In this document: one piece after another, positions 22,791 through 31,382 of the stretch | Layout: the number at the start of each line of letters is the position of its first letter | How positions within the stretch are numbered: position 1 is the first letter of the stretch | Assembly (NCBI GenBank): GCA_002449695.1 | Contig: DJXI01000056.1 | Span: forward strand, 1-35,530 | DNA: 35,530 nt | Origin: Verrucomicrobia bacterium UBA7008 | GTDB lineage: Bacteria > Verrucomicrobiota > Kiritimatiellia > RFP12 > UBA1067 | Direction of reading: 5' to 3' | Program-made: the position numbers and the translations under genes | Notes under the pieces: model-generated | The model's database searches: none | Told to the model about the DNA's origin: nothing | The model's input: the letters and a program-made list of their open reading frames with translations, nothing else

Positions 22791-24203
22791 TCAGTTGCGC
22801 AGGCGCATCGCGTCGCCCGCGCGCAGCGCGTCGTTCGCAAAGTGGATGACTTGCGCGGCGGGCGTCTCGAGTCGGACGGTCAGCAGAACGGGCGCGCCGG
22901 GCGGTGCGCCTTTCGGCAGCCGGAGCGTGAACGCCTTGCGCTCGCCCGGACTCAACTTGCGCAGGTCGAGCGGAACGGGCCGCACCCGTCCGCCGATGGC
23001 GATTTCGCCGCGGCTCTTCATCAGCAGGTGGCCGAAGCCGGTGTTCTCCACCGTCACGTCCACGCTGTCGCCGCGGAACGCGATGTCGCGGATGACGAAG
23101 CGGTAGCCCATGTGCGCGCGCAGGAACGTCCGGAGGTCGGTCCCGTACCATTCGGACAGGTCGGGCATCCCCTCGAAGTCATAGTCGTGCGTCAGCGTCA
23201 GCCGTCCGATCCGCGCGGCGAGGTTGTGGTGCGGGGCGTTGATGTTCCGGAGGTAGCTCAGGTGCGTGCGGTAGAATTCCTGCACGATGTTGAACTTCTC
23301 GAGGTCGAAAAGCGGCACGGCCGCCGCCGCCTCTTCGCTGATGTGCGCGAGCTCGCCGCCGTACGGGACGTTGCGCCGCGCCTCCAGGTAGCGGACGCCC
23401 TGTTCGCGCACCATCCACATGTCGCCGCGCCGCCACGTCCCGTAGTCCGCGTCGGTGCCGAGGTAGCCGTCGTTGAACAGGCCGAGGCGCCGTTGCGCGC
23501 CCTGCGCCTTGTAGTACGTGCCGTCCGCCACCTCGCGCATGAAGTCGTCCACGTTCTTGCCCGCATACTGGAGGATCCACATCGGATAGCGCACGAGAAG
23601 GGCGGTTGGCTGCGCGAGCGTCTCGAGCCAGGCGTCGCCGATGGCGCGGATGTGGTGCGTCTCGCGGTAGCCGTTGGAGTGCATCTCGCCCCACGGTCCC
23701 GTCATGCCGCATTCGACGGCGAGGACGACGTCCGGGAACGCGCCGAGGACGGGCCCGAGCTGGCGGATGTGCCCGATGATCGTTGCGAAGTCGGTCGGCT
23801 CCGCGCCGGTCTCGCTCCCGCTCGTGTAGCCGAAGCGGATGATCATCACGGCGCCGTTCGCGCGCGCGTTGACGAGCGTGTTCGAGACGGCGGCGAGCGC
23901 GTCGTCCGTCAGCGGCAGGTCCTTCCCGCCGATGCAGCCGCGCGGCGGCGGATTGCCCTTGTAGGCGTTGCCGCCGGAGAACGCGCCGATGTTCCAGAGC
24001 CACGAGCAGAAGCCCGCGGGGGAGCCGGCCGCGTTGCCGCTCGCCGTGAGCACGTGCCAGCCGCCGGGTGCCGCGCCGCGCGCGGGATTCGCCTCCAGGG
24101 CCGCGCAGCCGTCGCGAAAGCGCGGGTCGTCACCGGCGGCGACGGGCCTGACGGCCGCGGCGAAAAACGCGGCCGCGCAAACGACTCGTGCGAGCGGACT
24201 CAT
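22791..24203 (-). CDS. Secreted DUF4874/DUF4832 protein
   Basis: The product has 470 residues from ATG 24203, which overlaps the adhesin stop as ATGA. The longer frame to 24506 only reads the adhesin's other strand. A signal peptide (MSPLARVVCAAAFFAAAVRP) is followed by the DUF4874 TIM-barrel-like region (NARANGAVMIIRFGYTSGSE, VECGMTGPWGEMHSNG) and then DUF4832 (EFYRTHLSYLRNINAP, LRAHMGYRFVIRDIAFRGDSV). The family is widespread in secreted proteins of gut and soil bacteria. Its fold resembles glycoside hydrolases, but no activity is known to me. Coupling to the surface protein suggests joint export or a linked role at the cell surface. Confidence 0.82.
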   Translation of the reverse strand: MSPLARVVCAAAFFAAAVRPVAAGDDPRFRDGCAALEANPARGAAPGGWHVLTASGNAAGSPAGFCSWLWNIGAFSGGNAYKGNPPPRGCIGGKDLPLTDDALAAVSNTLVNARANGAVMIIRFGYTSGSETGAEPTDFATIIGHIRQLGPVLGAFPDVVLAVECGMTGPWGEMHSNGYRETHHIRAIGDAWLETLAQPTALLVRYPMWILQYAGKNVDDFMREVADGTYYKAQGAQRRLGLFNDGYLGTDADYGTWRRGDMWMVREQGVRYLEARRNVPYGGELAHISEEAAAAVPLFDLEKFNIVQEFYRTHLSYLRNINAPHHNLAARIGRLTLTHDYDFEGMPDLSEWYGTDLRTFLRAHMGYRFVIRDIAFRGDSVDVTVENTGFGHLLMKSRGEIAIGGRVRPVPLDLRKLSPGERKAFTLRLPKGAPPGAPVLLTVRLETPAAQVIHFANDALRAGDAMRLRN

Positions 24204-27166
24204 CGAATGATGACGGAGAATCCCGACAGGTACCGGACGGACAGATTGCCGTCGTGATTCCGCTCCGCCGTCCAGCTCGGCAGCATCGCCGGCAGCGGGG
24301 AACCGGCGCCGATGGCGCCGAGAACGAGCTTGTCGCCCGGGCCGAGCGGTTCGTCCATCGCCTCCAGGACGAGCCTGCCGCCGTTGTTGGCGTAGGTGTT
24401 GACGTTGAGCCCGTCGTGGCGGACGATCACGCCGCCCGTCTTCCAGACGCGGAGCTTCAGCGTGGTGCCGGCCGCCAGGTCGAGCGTGCCGAACGCGTTG
24501 GTGCACGCCGCCGTCGCGTCGACGAGGTTCGTCGTGGCGAAGCCGCCGGCCGTGACCGTGCCCGCCCAGTTCGCGCCGTCGGCGAAGTAGAGGGTTGTCG
24601 CGCCCTTCCCGGCCGCCGGCGGGACAACGCCCGCCGTGCCTGTCGCCGTGTTCTCGCCGCAGGTGACGATCACGCCGAACACGTTCACGTTGTCGTTGGA
24701 AAGCGCGATCGACCCTCCGCCCGTGATCGGCACGTCCGCCAGCGCGACCACGCGGTCGTCACCATTGTTGAAATATCCATGGCCGTTTGCCTGGTTCCGC
24801 GTTGTGAATGTCAGCGCTGAATTTTCTGCAATATTGACAGACCGCAAGCCCTCAAAAGGTATATTGACAGACTTCAGCTCCTCATTTTCGATGATATATG
24901 GCTCAAAAATGCGGTAGACGCCGTTTGAGACCGAAAACACACCATTGTTATTACCCGTCCAGCGATAATTCTCAAAAATGCCTCCGTCTTCAACTTCCAC
25001 GACCTTGCGTCCGCCGACCGTTGGATTGGCAATAAGCCTTCTGTCGCCGTAATTACCGATAGCGTTCAGCCTAAATTCGCATCCGCTGCCGACATACAGG
25101 CCTGCATTGCCGGAAATCTCTGCGTAGCGATCCCACTGGGTGTGGTGCTCGTAGGTAATAAACGACGAGTTGTTTACAAGACGGAAATTCGCACCGCCGC
25201 AAATGTAAAGCTTGCCGCTTGTGCCCCATTTGGTATTGTTGAACACAACATTAAACGATATTGATTCGCTGTTGTACCTGCCTATGTGCAGTCCGACCAT
25301 GCGCCCTGTCATATACTCATATCCGGAAGACTTTGGAAGCAGCGCATTGTTCAACTCCAGATCGGCTACTGGAATGACATACGAGCCATTCGCTGGGCAG
25401 CAGAATTCGATCGGATCAAGATCGTAATCTCCAGAGCCCTCCGTTATCGCGATTGCTCCGCCGTCGGCAACGAAGCCGATATATGTCGTTTCACCGTTGT
25501 CCGCGTAGCCAAAGGTCACGCCTCCCGATGTCGTTGTCGCAATCGTGCCCGCAAGCGAGATATTCACATTCGAGAACTTCATGCCGCCGGGGACGTTCAG
25601 CGTCGCGCCGGATTTGATGGTAAGCGTCGGGATGACAAGCTCGGGCGAGATTGCGACAGCGCCCGCCAGATCGGCGATGTTCGCAAGCGTGACAACCGCA
25701 TTGTTTCCTATCGCAAGAGTCGCGTTCTTGTTGAGGATTATTCTCGGGAGCGTGAGATCCGACTCGATGCGCAGCGTCGCGCCGTTCTTCACCTCGATGG
25801 AGTTCCACTCCGGGAGATCTCCGCCGCTGTAGGTCGCAATCACACCGGAGCCGTCAATCGCAACGTCCGAACCGGCAGCCGGAATCGTTCCGCCCCAGCC
25901 GGCCGCCTCCGTAATGTTGCCGGTAGCCGTAAAGGAACCCGCCGTCTCGGCCTCGACGGAAAGCGTTTCGCCGCTGATGACAAGATCAAATCCTGTCGGA
26001 ACCGACAAGTCAAGATCGGTCTTGGCCTTGGTAAGAACAGTGGAATCAGTGCTGTAGAGCACGGCTGTTCCGGGCGTCGCCGGTATGGTGGCGGCAAAAG
26101 TGGCGCTTGCGATGGACGAATTGGCCGAATCGACACGGCCCCCCATTGCCGTCAGTTCTATAACCGAGCCTGCTTCGAAAGTGACAGCCGCAAGATCGTA
26201 AGTCGAGGCGGAAAGCGCAAGCTTGCCTGCGGAAATAGTGGCGGTCGGAGCAGTCGCAGGGAGAATGACCGCACCCGGGCCGGTCTTTACGACAGATGCG
26301 CCATAAGCAAATGAAACGGGAGAAAGATCGGCCGTCTTGCCGGAATCGACATTAAATGTAACGGAATTCTCAAGCGACACAGATGTGATATTGAACGCAA
26401 CATCGCCAGTAACGTTCACTGTTCCGCCGGAGAAAACGACGTTGAAAATGCCGGGCTGCGTGCCCTTTGTGATGGGGCCGCCGAGGTTCATTGTGCCCGC
26501 AACCTGAGAGAAGGTGAACGATGCACCGTTATTCGCGCTGGCGCTGTCAAACGTGTTCAGAACCATGCCATTGGGAAGATTGATGGTGCCGGAATTGTTG
26601 ATAGCAGAAGCATAATCATGGGCTTCGCAGCTAATTCGCATCGTCGAAGGCGTATAAGTCAGACTGCCGCCAGTCAACACATTGTACGTGGTCTTATAAA
26701 AGCGAGCCGTTCCTTCAATCACCAACGATCCTCCGTTGTTAACGTTGACGATTCCACCATGATAAGCGTAGCAACCAGGATACATGGTAGAGCCTGACAG
26801 CATATGGAGCGTAGCAGCAGAATTAACGTCAATAACGGTGGACTCTCTGCGAACCTCGCCAGAAAACTTCAATGTGCCATTTTCAATCGCAAAGGTAGTC
26901 TGCGTGTCATTGCCATCTTTCAAACCAGCCAATGTATATGTGCCACCAGCGAGTTCAAAATTGTAACTTAGGTTGGGTGCAAGACTGTCGCTCGAGCTCG
27001 GCAAAGACGCTGCTGGCGTACCACCAACGCCCTCTGTCGACCAATTCTCGAGCGTTGTCCACAACCCTTGTGTCGCGCCTGGCTTCCAGTAGTACGTGGC
27101 AGCGTTGACGGACAGGGCCGCACCCGCGATGACGAAGGCAGCGACAAGGTTGATTGCTGTTTTCAT
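24200..27166 (-). CDS. Large beta-helix surface protein (adhesin-like)
   Basis: This 988-residue protein has a signal peptide (MKTAINLVAAFVIAGAALSV, cleavage near VNAA) and the typical opening TYYWKPGATQGLWTTLENWS. It then shows repeated short beta-strands rich in Gly, Asn, Thr and Val (NNGGSLVIEGTARF; GTINLPNGMVLNTF; KNGATLRIESDLTL; KSGATLNVPGGMKF), the pattern of right-handed beta-helix passenger domains with autotransporter-associated strand repeats. No beta-barrel, PEP-CTERM or LPXTG anchor is visible at the C-terminus, so attachment is unknown. Base composition is more AT-rich than its neighbours from about 24.8 to 27.1 kb. It has its own promoter and an 84-nt leader with GGAGG before the ATG. 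It probably binds or organises at the cell surface. Confidence 0.75.
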   Translation of the reverse strand: MKTAINLVAAFVIAGAALSVNAATYYWKPGATQGLWTTLENWSTEGVGGTPAASLPSSSDSLAPNLSYNFELAGGTYTLAGLKDGNDTQTTFAIENGTLKFSGEVRRESTVIDVNSAATLHMLSGSTMYPGCYAYHGGIVNVNNGGSLVIEGTARFYKTTYNVLTGGSLTYTPSTMRISCEAHDYASAINNSGTINLPNGMVLNTFDSASANNGASFTFSQVAGTMNLGGPITKGTQPGIFNVVFSGGTVNVTGDVAFNITSVSLENSVTFNVDSGKTADLSPVSFAYGASVVKTGPGAVILPATAPTATISAGKLALSASTYDLAAVTFEAGSVIELTAMGGRVDSANSSIASATFAATIPATPGTAVLYSTDSTVLTKAKTDLDLSVPTGFDLVISGETLSVEAETAGSFTATGNITEAAGWGGTIPAAGSDVAIDGSGVIATYSGGDLPEWNSIEVKNGATLRIESDLTLPRIILNKNATLAIGNNAVVTLANIADLAGAVAISPELVIPTLTIKSGATLNVPGGMKFSNVNISLAGTIATTTSGGVTFGYADNGETTYIGFVADGGAIAITEGSGDYDLDPIEFCCPANGSYVIPVADLELNNALLPKSSGYEYMTGRMVGLHIGRYNSESISFNVVFNNTKWGTSGKLYICGGANFRLVNNSSFITYEHHTQWDRYAEISGNAGLYVGSGCEFRLNAIGNYGDRRLIANPTVGGRKVVEVEDGGIFENYRWTGNNNGVFSVSNGVYRIFEPYIIENEELKSVNIPFEGLRSVNIAENSALTFTTRNQANGHGYFNNGDDRVVALADVPITGGGSIALSNDNVNVFGVIVTCGENTATGTAGVVPPAAGKGATTLYFADGANWAGTVTAGGFATTNLVDATAACTNAFGTLDLAAGTTLKLRVWKTGGVIVRHDGLNVNTYANNGGRLVLEAMDEPLGPGDKLVLGAIGAGSPLPAMLPSWTAERNHDGNLSVRYLSGFSVIIR

Positions 27167-27256
27167 GTTTCCTCCATGTTTTTTCGTTGCGGATGCAACT
27201 GGGTGGCAAGGTTGATTTGGGAGTTGAAGTTGATAATCCCGCTGTTATCTGACCGA

Positions 27257-27285
27257 ATTATATCACATTGCCCAGCCGTGCGCAA
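27257..27285 (-). promoter_or_regulatory. Sigma-70 promoter of the adhesin operon
   Basis: Minus-strand TTGCGC (27280-27285), 17 nt, then TATAAT (27257-27262) preceded by TGA. Predicted start 27250 gives an 84-nt leader, the longest in the window, ending with a GGAGG ribosome site. Confidence 0.7.
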
Positions 27286-27335
27286 CGTGAAATTGAAAAT
27301 TATTGTTTTTTCGATTCGGAGGTGCGGCAATATGA

Positions 27336-27341
27336 TAAAAT
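27336..27341 (+). promoter_or_regulatory. Near-leaderless promoter of DUF5009 gene
   Basis: TGATAAAAT has its hexamer at 27336-27341. The start is predicted at 27348, one base before the ATG. A GGAGG at 27318-27322 lies upstream of the -10 box, so it cannot be a ribosome site for this transcript. Confidence 0.5.
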
Positions 27342-27348
27342 ATCGCGC

Positions 27349-28506
27349 ATGAAGTCCGAACGTCTTTATTCGCTCGATCTCCTGCGCGGCCTGGACATGC
27401 TGCTCTTGGCCGTCATCGGCCCGCTCTTCGCGGCGATCAACGCCGCGACGCCCCTGCCCGCGTGCGTCATGGGGCAGTTCCGCCACAACTGGGGCGGCTT
27501 CACGCTGTGGGACCTCATCATGCCGCTGTTCATCTTCATGTGCGGCGCGGCCGTGCCGTTCGCGCTCGAGAAGCGCAAGACGGACGGGCGCGCGGGGCTC
27601 GTCTACTGGCGGCACGTCCTCGCGCGCGTCGCCGTGCTGTGGGTGCTGGGGATGGTCGCGCAGGGGCGGCTCCTCTCCCTGGACCGGCTGCTCATCAACC
27701 CGTTCAACAACACGCTTCAGGCCATCGCCGCCGGCTATCTCGTCGCGGCGGCCGTCCTGGCCGTCCCGTCGCGCCGCGTCCGCCGCGCCGCACCGTTCGT
27801 CCTCGCGCTCGGCTATTCGGCGGTGCTCCACGCGTGCGGCGACTACACGATGGACGGCAACGCGGCGACGCGCTTCGAGCGCTGGATCCTGCCGCTGATC
27901 ACGCCGGACGGGTCGCAGGCGTTGGCGCTCGCGGATCCCGGCTACTCGTGGTGGGCGACGATCCCGATGTTCGGCGCGATGACGCTGTGCGGGATGGCGG
28001 CGACGAATCTGCTCACGGACGCGTCCGTCGCGCCGCGGAAGCGCCTTGTCCGCCTCGCCGTCCTCGGCGCGGCGCTGCTCGCGTTCGGCTGGGCCGTTGC
28101 GCCATGGATCCCGGCGATCAAGCACATCTACACGCTGTCCTTCACGGCGCAGGCGATGGGCTGGTGCGTCCTGCTGCTCGCCGCGCTCTCTCTCGTGGCG
28201 GACGTCTGGCGCCTGCGGAAGGGGACGGGTCTCATCCTGCTGTTCGGGCAGACGTCGCTCATGGCCTACATGTGCCATGCGTTCAAGGCCGTGTTCCGTG
28301 CGTTCGGGCAGCAGTTCGCGCCCGGTGCGGCGCATCTCTTCGGCGACTCCGCCGCGCCGCTCGCCGTGTGGCTCGCCGCGACGGTGCTGCTCGTGGCGTT
28401 CCTGTCGCTCTGGCGCAGCCGTCCGCGCCGGGCGTCGAAAAAGCGCGCGCCGTCAAGCGCCGCAGCAGATACCCGAACGGGTATGGCAGATGGCGCGGCG
28501 ATTTGA
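27349..28506 (+). CDS. DUF5009 / HGSNAT-like membrane acyltransferase
   Basis: This 385-residue multi-pass membrane protein starts RLYSLDLLRGLDMLLLAVIG, the conserved first segment of the DUF5009/NagX group related to heparan-alpha-glucosaminide N-acetyltransferase. WDLIMPLFIFMCGAAVPFAL and about nine further hydrophobic segments follow. Members are thought to move acyl groups onto sugars across the inner membrane; the substrate is not evident. The last 30 residues (from SRPRRASKKRAP) are basic, unlike the family, and are encoded by DNA that carries the palindromic activator site and -10 box of the next gene. The true conserved end is therefore probably near residue 355, and the tail looks like read-through into a joined upstream region. 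Confidence 0.82.
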   Translation: MKSERLYSLDLLRGLDMLLLAVIGPLFAAINAATPLPACVMGQFRHNWGGFTLWDLIMPLFIFMCGAAVPFALEKRKTDGRAGLVYWRHVLARVAVLWVLGMVAQGRLLSLDRLLINPFNNTLQAIAAGYLVAAAVLAVPSRRVRRAAPFVLALGYSAVLHACGDYTMDGNAATRFERWILPLITPDGSQALALADPGYSWWATIPMFGAMTLCGMAATNLLTDASVAPRKRLVRLAVLGAALLAFGWAVAPWIPAIKHIYTLSFTAQAMGWCVLLLAALSLVADVWRLRKGTGLILLFGQTSLMAYMCHAFKAVFRAFGQQFAPGAAHLFGDSAAPLAVWLAATVLLVAFLSLWRSRPRRASKKRAPSSAAADTRTGMADGAAI

Positions 28507-28512
28507 TAGACT
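28470..28512 (+). promoter_or_regulatory. Palindromic activator site + extended -10, GH2 gene
   Basis: TACCC-GAAC-GGGTA (28470-28483), 23 nt, then TGATAGACT with hexamer at 28507-28512. The start near 28519 gives a 17-nt leader with AAGGAG 8 nt before the ATG. The site lies inside the 3' end of the DUF5009 reading frame. Confidence 0.7.
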
Positions 28513-28535
28513 GGTGGCGCAAAGGAGATGGCGGG

Positions 28536-31235
28536 ATGAAGAAGACGGAGTTTGCGGCGGCGGCCGTGATGGTGGCGCGGGTCCTCGCCGGCGCGGCGGC
28601 GGCGCAGTCGCTTTCTCTTGACGGCACATGGCGGTTCAGCTTCCCGGGCGGCGAAGAGCGCGACATGCCGGTGCCGTCCAACTGGGAGCTGCAGGGCGTC
28701 GGCACGCTGCGCTACGGCGAAGCCGATGCGCCGGAGGCCGGACGCTACACGCGCACGTTTACGATTCCGTCCGGCTGGCCGGCGGACGACCGCATCATCC
28801 TGCGCTTCGACGGCGTGATGTTCGGCGCGCAGGTGACGGTGAACGGCCAGGACGCCGGATCGTTCCGCTCGTCGTTCAACCGCAACGAGCTCGACATCAC
28901 CGCGCTCGTCCGGCGCGACGTGGCGAACGATCTCGTCGTCGAGACGCTGAAGAATCCGAAGGGCTGGGGCTTCGACTGCAACGACGACTGGGTTCTCCAC
29001 GGCATCTTCCGCAGCGTGACGCTCATTTCGCGGCCGCGCCTCAATGTCGCCGATCTGTCGCTGGCCTGCACGGTCGACGCGGCGCGCGGTTCCGCGTCGG
29101 TTGCGATTTCCGCCGAAGCGTCGGACGGCACGAGCGCCGTGCATCTGGAGCTGATCGACGCGGACGGCCGGACGGTCCTCGCCGGCGACGCGCCGCTCAC
29201 GGGCACGGTGGCGAACGCGCACCTCTGGACGTGCGAGACGCCGAACCTCTACACGCTCGTCGCATCGGTCGGACGCGACTGCGTCGAAAAGCGCGTGGGC
29301 CTGCGCGAGATCACGCGCGACGGCGCGGTGCTGAAGCTGAACGGACGCCCGATCAAGCTGCACGGCGTCAACCACCACGACCTCTGTCCGTGCCACGGCC
29401 GCGCCATTCCCGTCGACGAGCTGCGGCGCGACGCGCAGATGATCAAGGACGGCAACTTCAACTGCGTGCGCCTCGCGCACTATCCGCCGAACGAGGCGTT
29501 CCTCGACCTGTGCGACGAACTGGGGCTTTACGCAATCGACGAAGTGCCGTTCGGCATGGGCACGAAGAATCTGCGCAACGCGGACTATCTCGAAGTTCTG
29601 GAAGAGCGCGCGCGGCTCACGGTGGCGCGCGACAAGCTGCATCCGTCCGTCATCGCCTGGACGGTCGGGAACGAAAATCCGCTCACCGACATCTGCGTCA
29701 CATGCGGCGAACTTGTCGCGTCGCTCGACCCGACGCGCCCGACGTGCTATCCGCAGTATGCGAGCGTCTACGAAAAGATGCTGGCCGACGGCGCGCCGCC
29801 GAGTGCGATGCTCTATGACTTCCACTATGTCACCGCGGCGAAGATTCGCGAACTCGCGCCGCGCCTCGATCGTCCGCTCTTTGCGGGCGAGTTCGCGCAC
29901 GCGCTCGGGCTCGACTTCGGCTCGCTCGCCGAGACGTGGGAGGAGATGTGGAAGCGGCCCGAATGCGCGGGCGGCTGCATCTGGATGTTCCAGGACCAGG
30001 GGATCGCGCGTCCGGCATCGGCGGTGAAGGAGATGGACCGCAAATGGCTCGCGTGGAAAGATGAAAAGACCGTCTGGGACACGCACGGCATCGACGGCTG
30101 CGACGGCATCGTGTATGCCGACCGCACGCCGCAGGTCGACTACTGGCAGGCGCGCGCCGTCTTCGCTCCGGTCAAGATGTCGTTCGACGGGAAGACGACG
30201 CTGACGCTCGAAAACCGCTACGACTTCACGGATCTTTCAGAGTTGAAAATAACCTGGCAGATAACTGGGGGAAGCGGCGTCTCGCCGCTTTGTTCAAAGT
30301 ATCTGGATTCCTCTGTCTCGAAGCGGCGGGACGCCGCTTCCCCCAGTCAATGTGCGCAGGATAGATGCGACTTTTCGGATAGTCATGAGATTGCGAAGGG
30401 AGTGATTTTCTGTTCGGTGCCGCCGCATTCCAGTGCATCCTTCACGGTTGGTCTTCCGGCGATTACGGAAGATGTTGCGGCGCTTTACGTTTTTGTCGAA
30501 GAGAAGAGCAGTAATCGGATTGTCTGTGCCGAAGCTTGGCCGCTCAAGGTTGACGTAAAGACAACGCCGAAGGGAACTTTGCCGACGCTCGCGTTCGAGC
30601 CGCGTTGGGACCGGCGTGAAATGATGTCGAAGTCCGCGGCGCATCTGCCGAAGAAAAACAAAACGCGGTACTCGGTCCTTAACAAGCCTGCGGGTTTCGC
30701 GGCGGACGTCAAGGAAGAGCCGCGCGCCGACGGCTCGCTCCATGTCGCATACGCCGTTTCCGCGACGCAGGAATGGCACACGGTCGAGGCAGGGCTTTCG
30801 TTTACGCTGCCGGAAGCGTTCACGATTGTTCGCTGGGTGGGGCAGGGGCCGTTCGAGTCGTACACTATAAACAACGCGCAAAGTACGTTCGGCTGGTGGG
30901 AGCGCGAAAAGAACGATCTCTATTTCCCCGGCAACCGTCGCGATGTGCGCGGACTGGCCGCTGTGCGCGCGGACGGCACCGGCGTGGCGCTGATTCCCGA
31001 CGGCGGCACGGGCGATGTGACGTTCGAGAATGTGGGCGGGCGCATCCGCATCAGTCACAACGCCGCGCTGGCGGACAAGTTCAACAAGTACGAATGGCCG
31101 CGCGACGTGAAGACGGTTGCGGCGGACGAGAAGCTGGCGGGCGGCTTCACGCTCGTTCCGGTGAAGTGCCGCCCGGGCACCGAACCGCCGTTCCGCCCGT
31201 TCTTCAAGTCCTACGACGACGGCAACAGCCGGTGA
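28536..31235 (+). CDS. Secreted GH2 glycosidase (beta-galactosidase-like)
   Basis: The product has 899 residues from ATG 28536. A much longer frame upstream is only the DUF5009 gene read in another frame. A signal peptide ends near AAAAQS. Residues 26-180: jelly-roll sugar-binding domain (LDGTWRFSFPGG, PSNWELQG, NDDWVLHGIFRSV). Residues 180-265: Ig-like domain. Residues 265-530: TIM barrel with acid/base E380 in VGNENP and nucleophile E452 in FAGEFAHALG. Residues 550-899: C-terminal beta domains (WVGQGPFESY, TFGWWEREK). It would release beta-linked galactose or a related sugar outside the cytoplasm. Residues 577-604 are encoded by a REP-like inverted pair that sits in the loop after ITWQIT and keeps the frame. 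A fragment of the 5' end is copied at 22637-22746. Confidence 0.9.
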   Translation: MKKTEFAAAAVMVARVLAGAAAAQSLSLDGTWRFSFPGGEERDMPVPSNWELQGVGTLRYGEADAPEAGRYTRTFTIPSGWPADDRIILRFDGVMFGAQVTVNGQDAGSFRSSFNRNELDITALVRRDVANDLVVETLKNPKGWGFDCNDDWVLHGIFRSVTLISRPRLNVADLSLACTVDAARGSASVAISAEASDGTSAVHLELIDADGRTVLAGDAPLTGTVANAHLWTCETPNLYTLVASVGRDCVEKRVGLREITRDGAVLKLNGRPIKLHGVNHHDLCPCHGRAIPVDELRRDAQMIKDGNFNCVRLAHYPPNEAFLDLCDELGLYAIDEVPFGMGTKNLRNADYLEVLEERARLTVARDKLHPSVIAWTVGNENPLTDICVTCGELVASLDPTRPTCYPQYASVYEKMLADGAPPSAMLYDFHYVTAAKIRELAPRLDRPLFAGEFAHALGLDFGSLAETWEEMWKRPECAGGCIWMFQDQGIARPASAVKEMDRKWLAWKDEKTVWDTHGIDGCDGIVYADRTPQVDYWQARAVFAPVKMSFDGKTTLTLENRYDFTDLSELKITWQITGGSGVSPLCSKYLDSSVSKRRDAASPSQCAQDRCDFSDSHEIAKGVIFCSVPPHSSASFTVGLPAITEDVAALYVFVEEKSSNRIVCAEAWPLKVDVKTTPKGTLPTLAFEPRWDRREMMSKSAAHLPKKNKTRYSVLNKPAGFAADVKEEPRADGSLHVAYAVSATQEWHTVEAGLSFTLPEAFTIVRWVGQGPFESYTINNAQSTFGWWEREKNDLYFPGNRRDVRGLAAVRADGTGVALIPDGGTGDVTFENVGGRIRISHNAALADKFNKYEWPRDVKTVAADEKLAGGFTLVPVKCRPGTEPPFRPFFKSYDDGNSR
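30264..30347 (+). repeat. REP-like hairpin pair embedded in frame in GH2
   Basis: Two 27-bp arms, 30264-30290 and 30321-30347, are inverted copies of each other with one mismatch. Each arm is itself a hairpin (AAGCGGCG-N3-CGCCGCTT), separated by 30 bp. The whole unit is 84 bp, exactly 28 codons, with no stop in the GH2 frame. Confidence 0.85.
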
Positions 31236-31285
31236 TGTCAGGAATTGAGGGATGTCACTACCATCCCATGGCAATGGAGTGAAAA

Positions 31286-31316
31286 GTCTCACGCGGAGGC
31301 GCGGAGACGCGGAGAG
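31286..31316 (+). repeat. ACGCGGAGGCGCGGAG dispersed repeat, copy 2
   Basis: CTCACGCGGAGGCGCGGAGA continues into ACGCGGAGAG. It is the same family as 42-72 and 35433-35460. It lies in the 147-bp gap between the GH2 gene and the GH106 promoter. Confidence 0.7.
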
Positions 31317-31342
31317 CGTTTTTCTTGTCAGATTCTGAAAAT

Positions 31343-31376
31343 GGGTGTTCCCATGCGGCGGGAGATTTGGTAGAAT
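31343..31376 (+). promoter_or_regulatory. Half activator site + extended -10, GH106 gene
   Basis: GGGTG at 31343-31347, then exactly 23 nt, then TGGTAGAAT with hexamer 31371-31376. The left half-site TACCC is not preserved. The CGGCGGG-N-GATTTG stretch before the -10 matches the GH43-GH2 promoter. Predicted start is 31383, the A of the ATG, so the transcript should be leaderless. Confidence 0.5.
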
Positions 31377-31382
31377 GTCGGC

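Noticed and set aside
24204..24506. N-terminal extension of the DUF4832 protein
   Set aside because: Arg/His-rich shadow of the adhesin gene; a signal peptide starts at 24203 with an ATGA overlap.
27462..28535. N-terminal extension of the GH2 gene
   Set aside because: The first 358 codons only read the DUF5009 gene in another frame; the signal peptide and ribosome site mark ATG 28536.
31341..31354. ATGGG-N4-CCCAT palindrome before the GH106 gene
   Set aside because: It differs in orientation from TACCC-N4-GGGTA and its spacing to the -10 is 16 nt; the GGGTG half inside it at N23 spacing is the better match to the regulon site.
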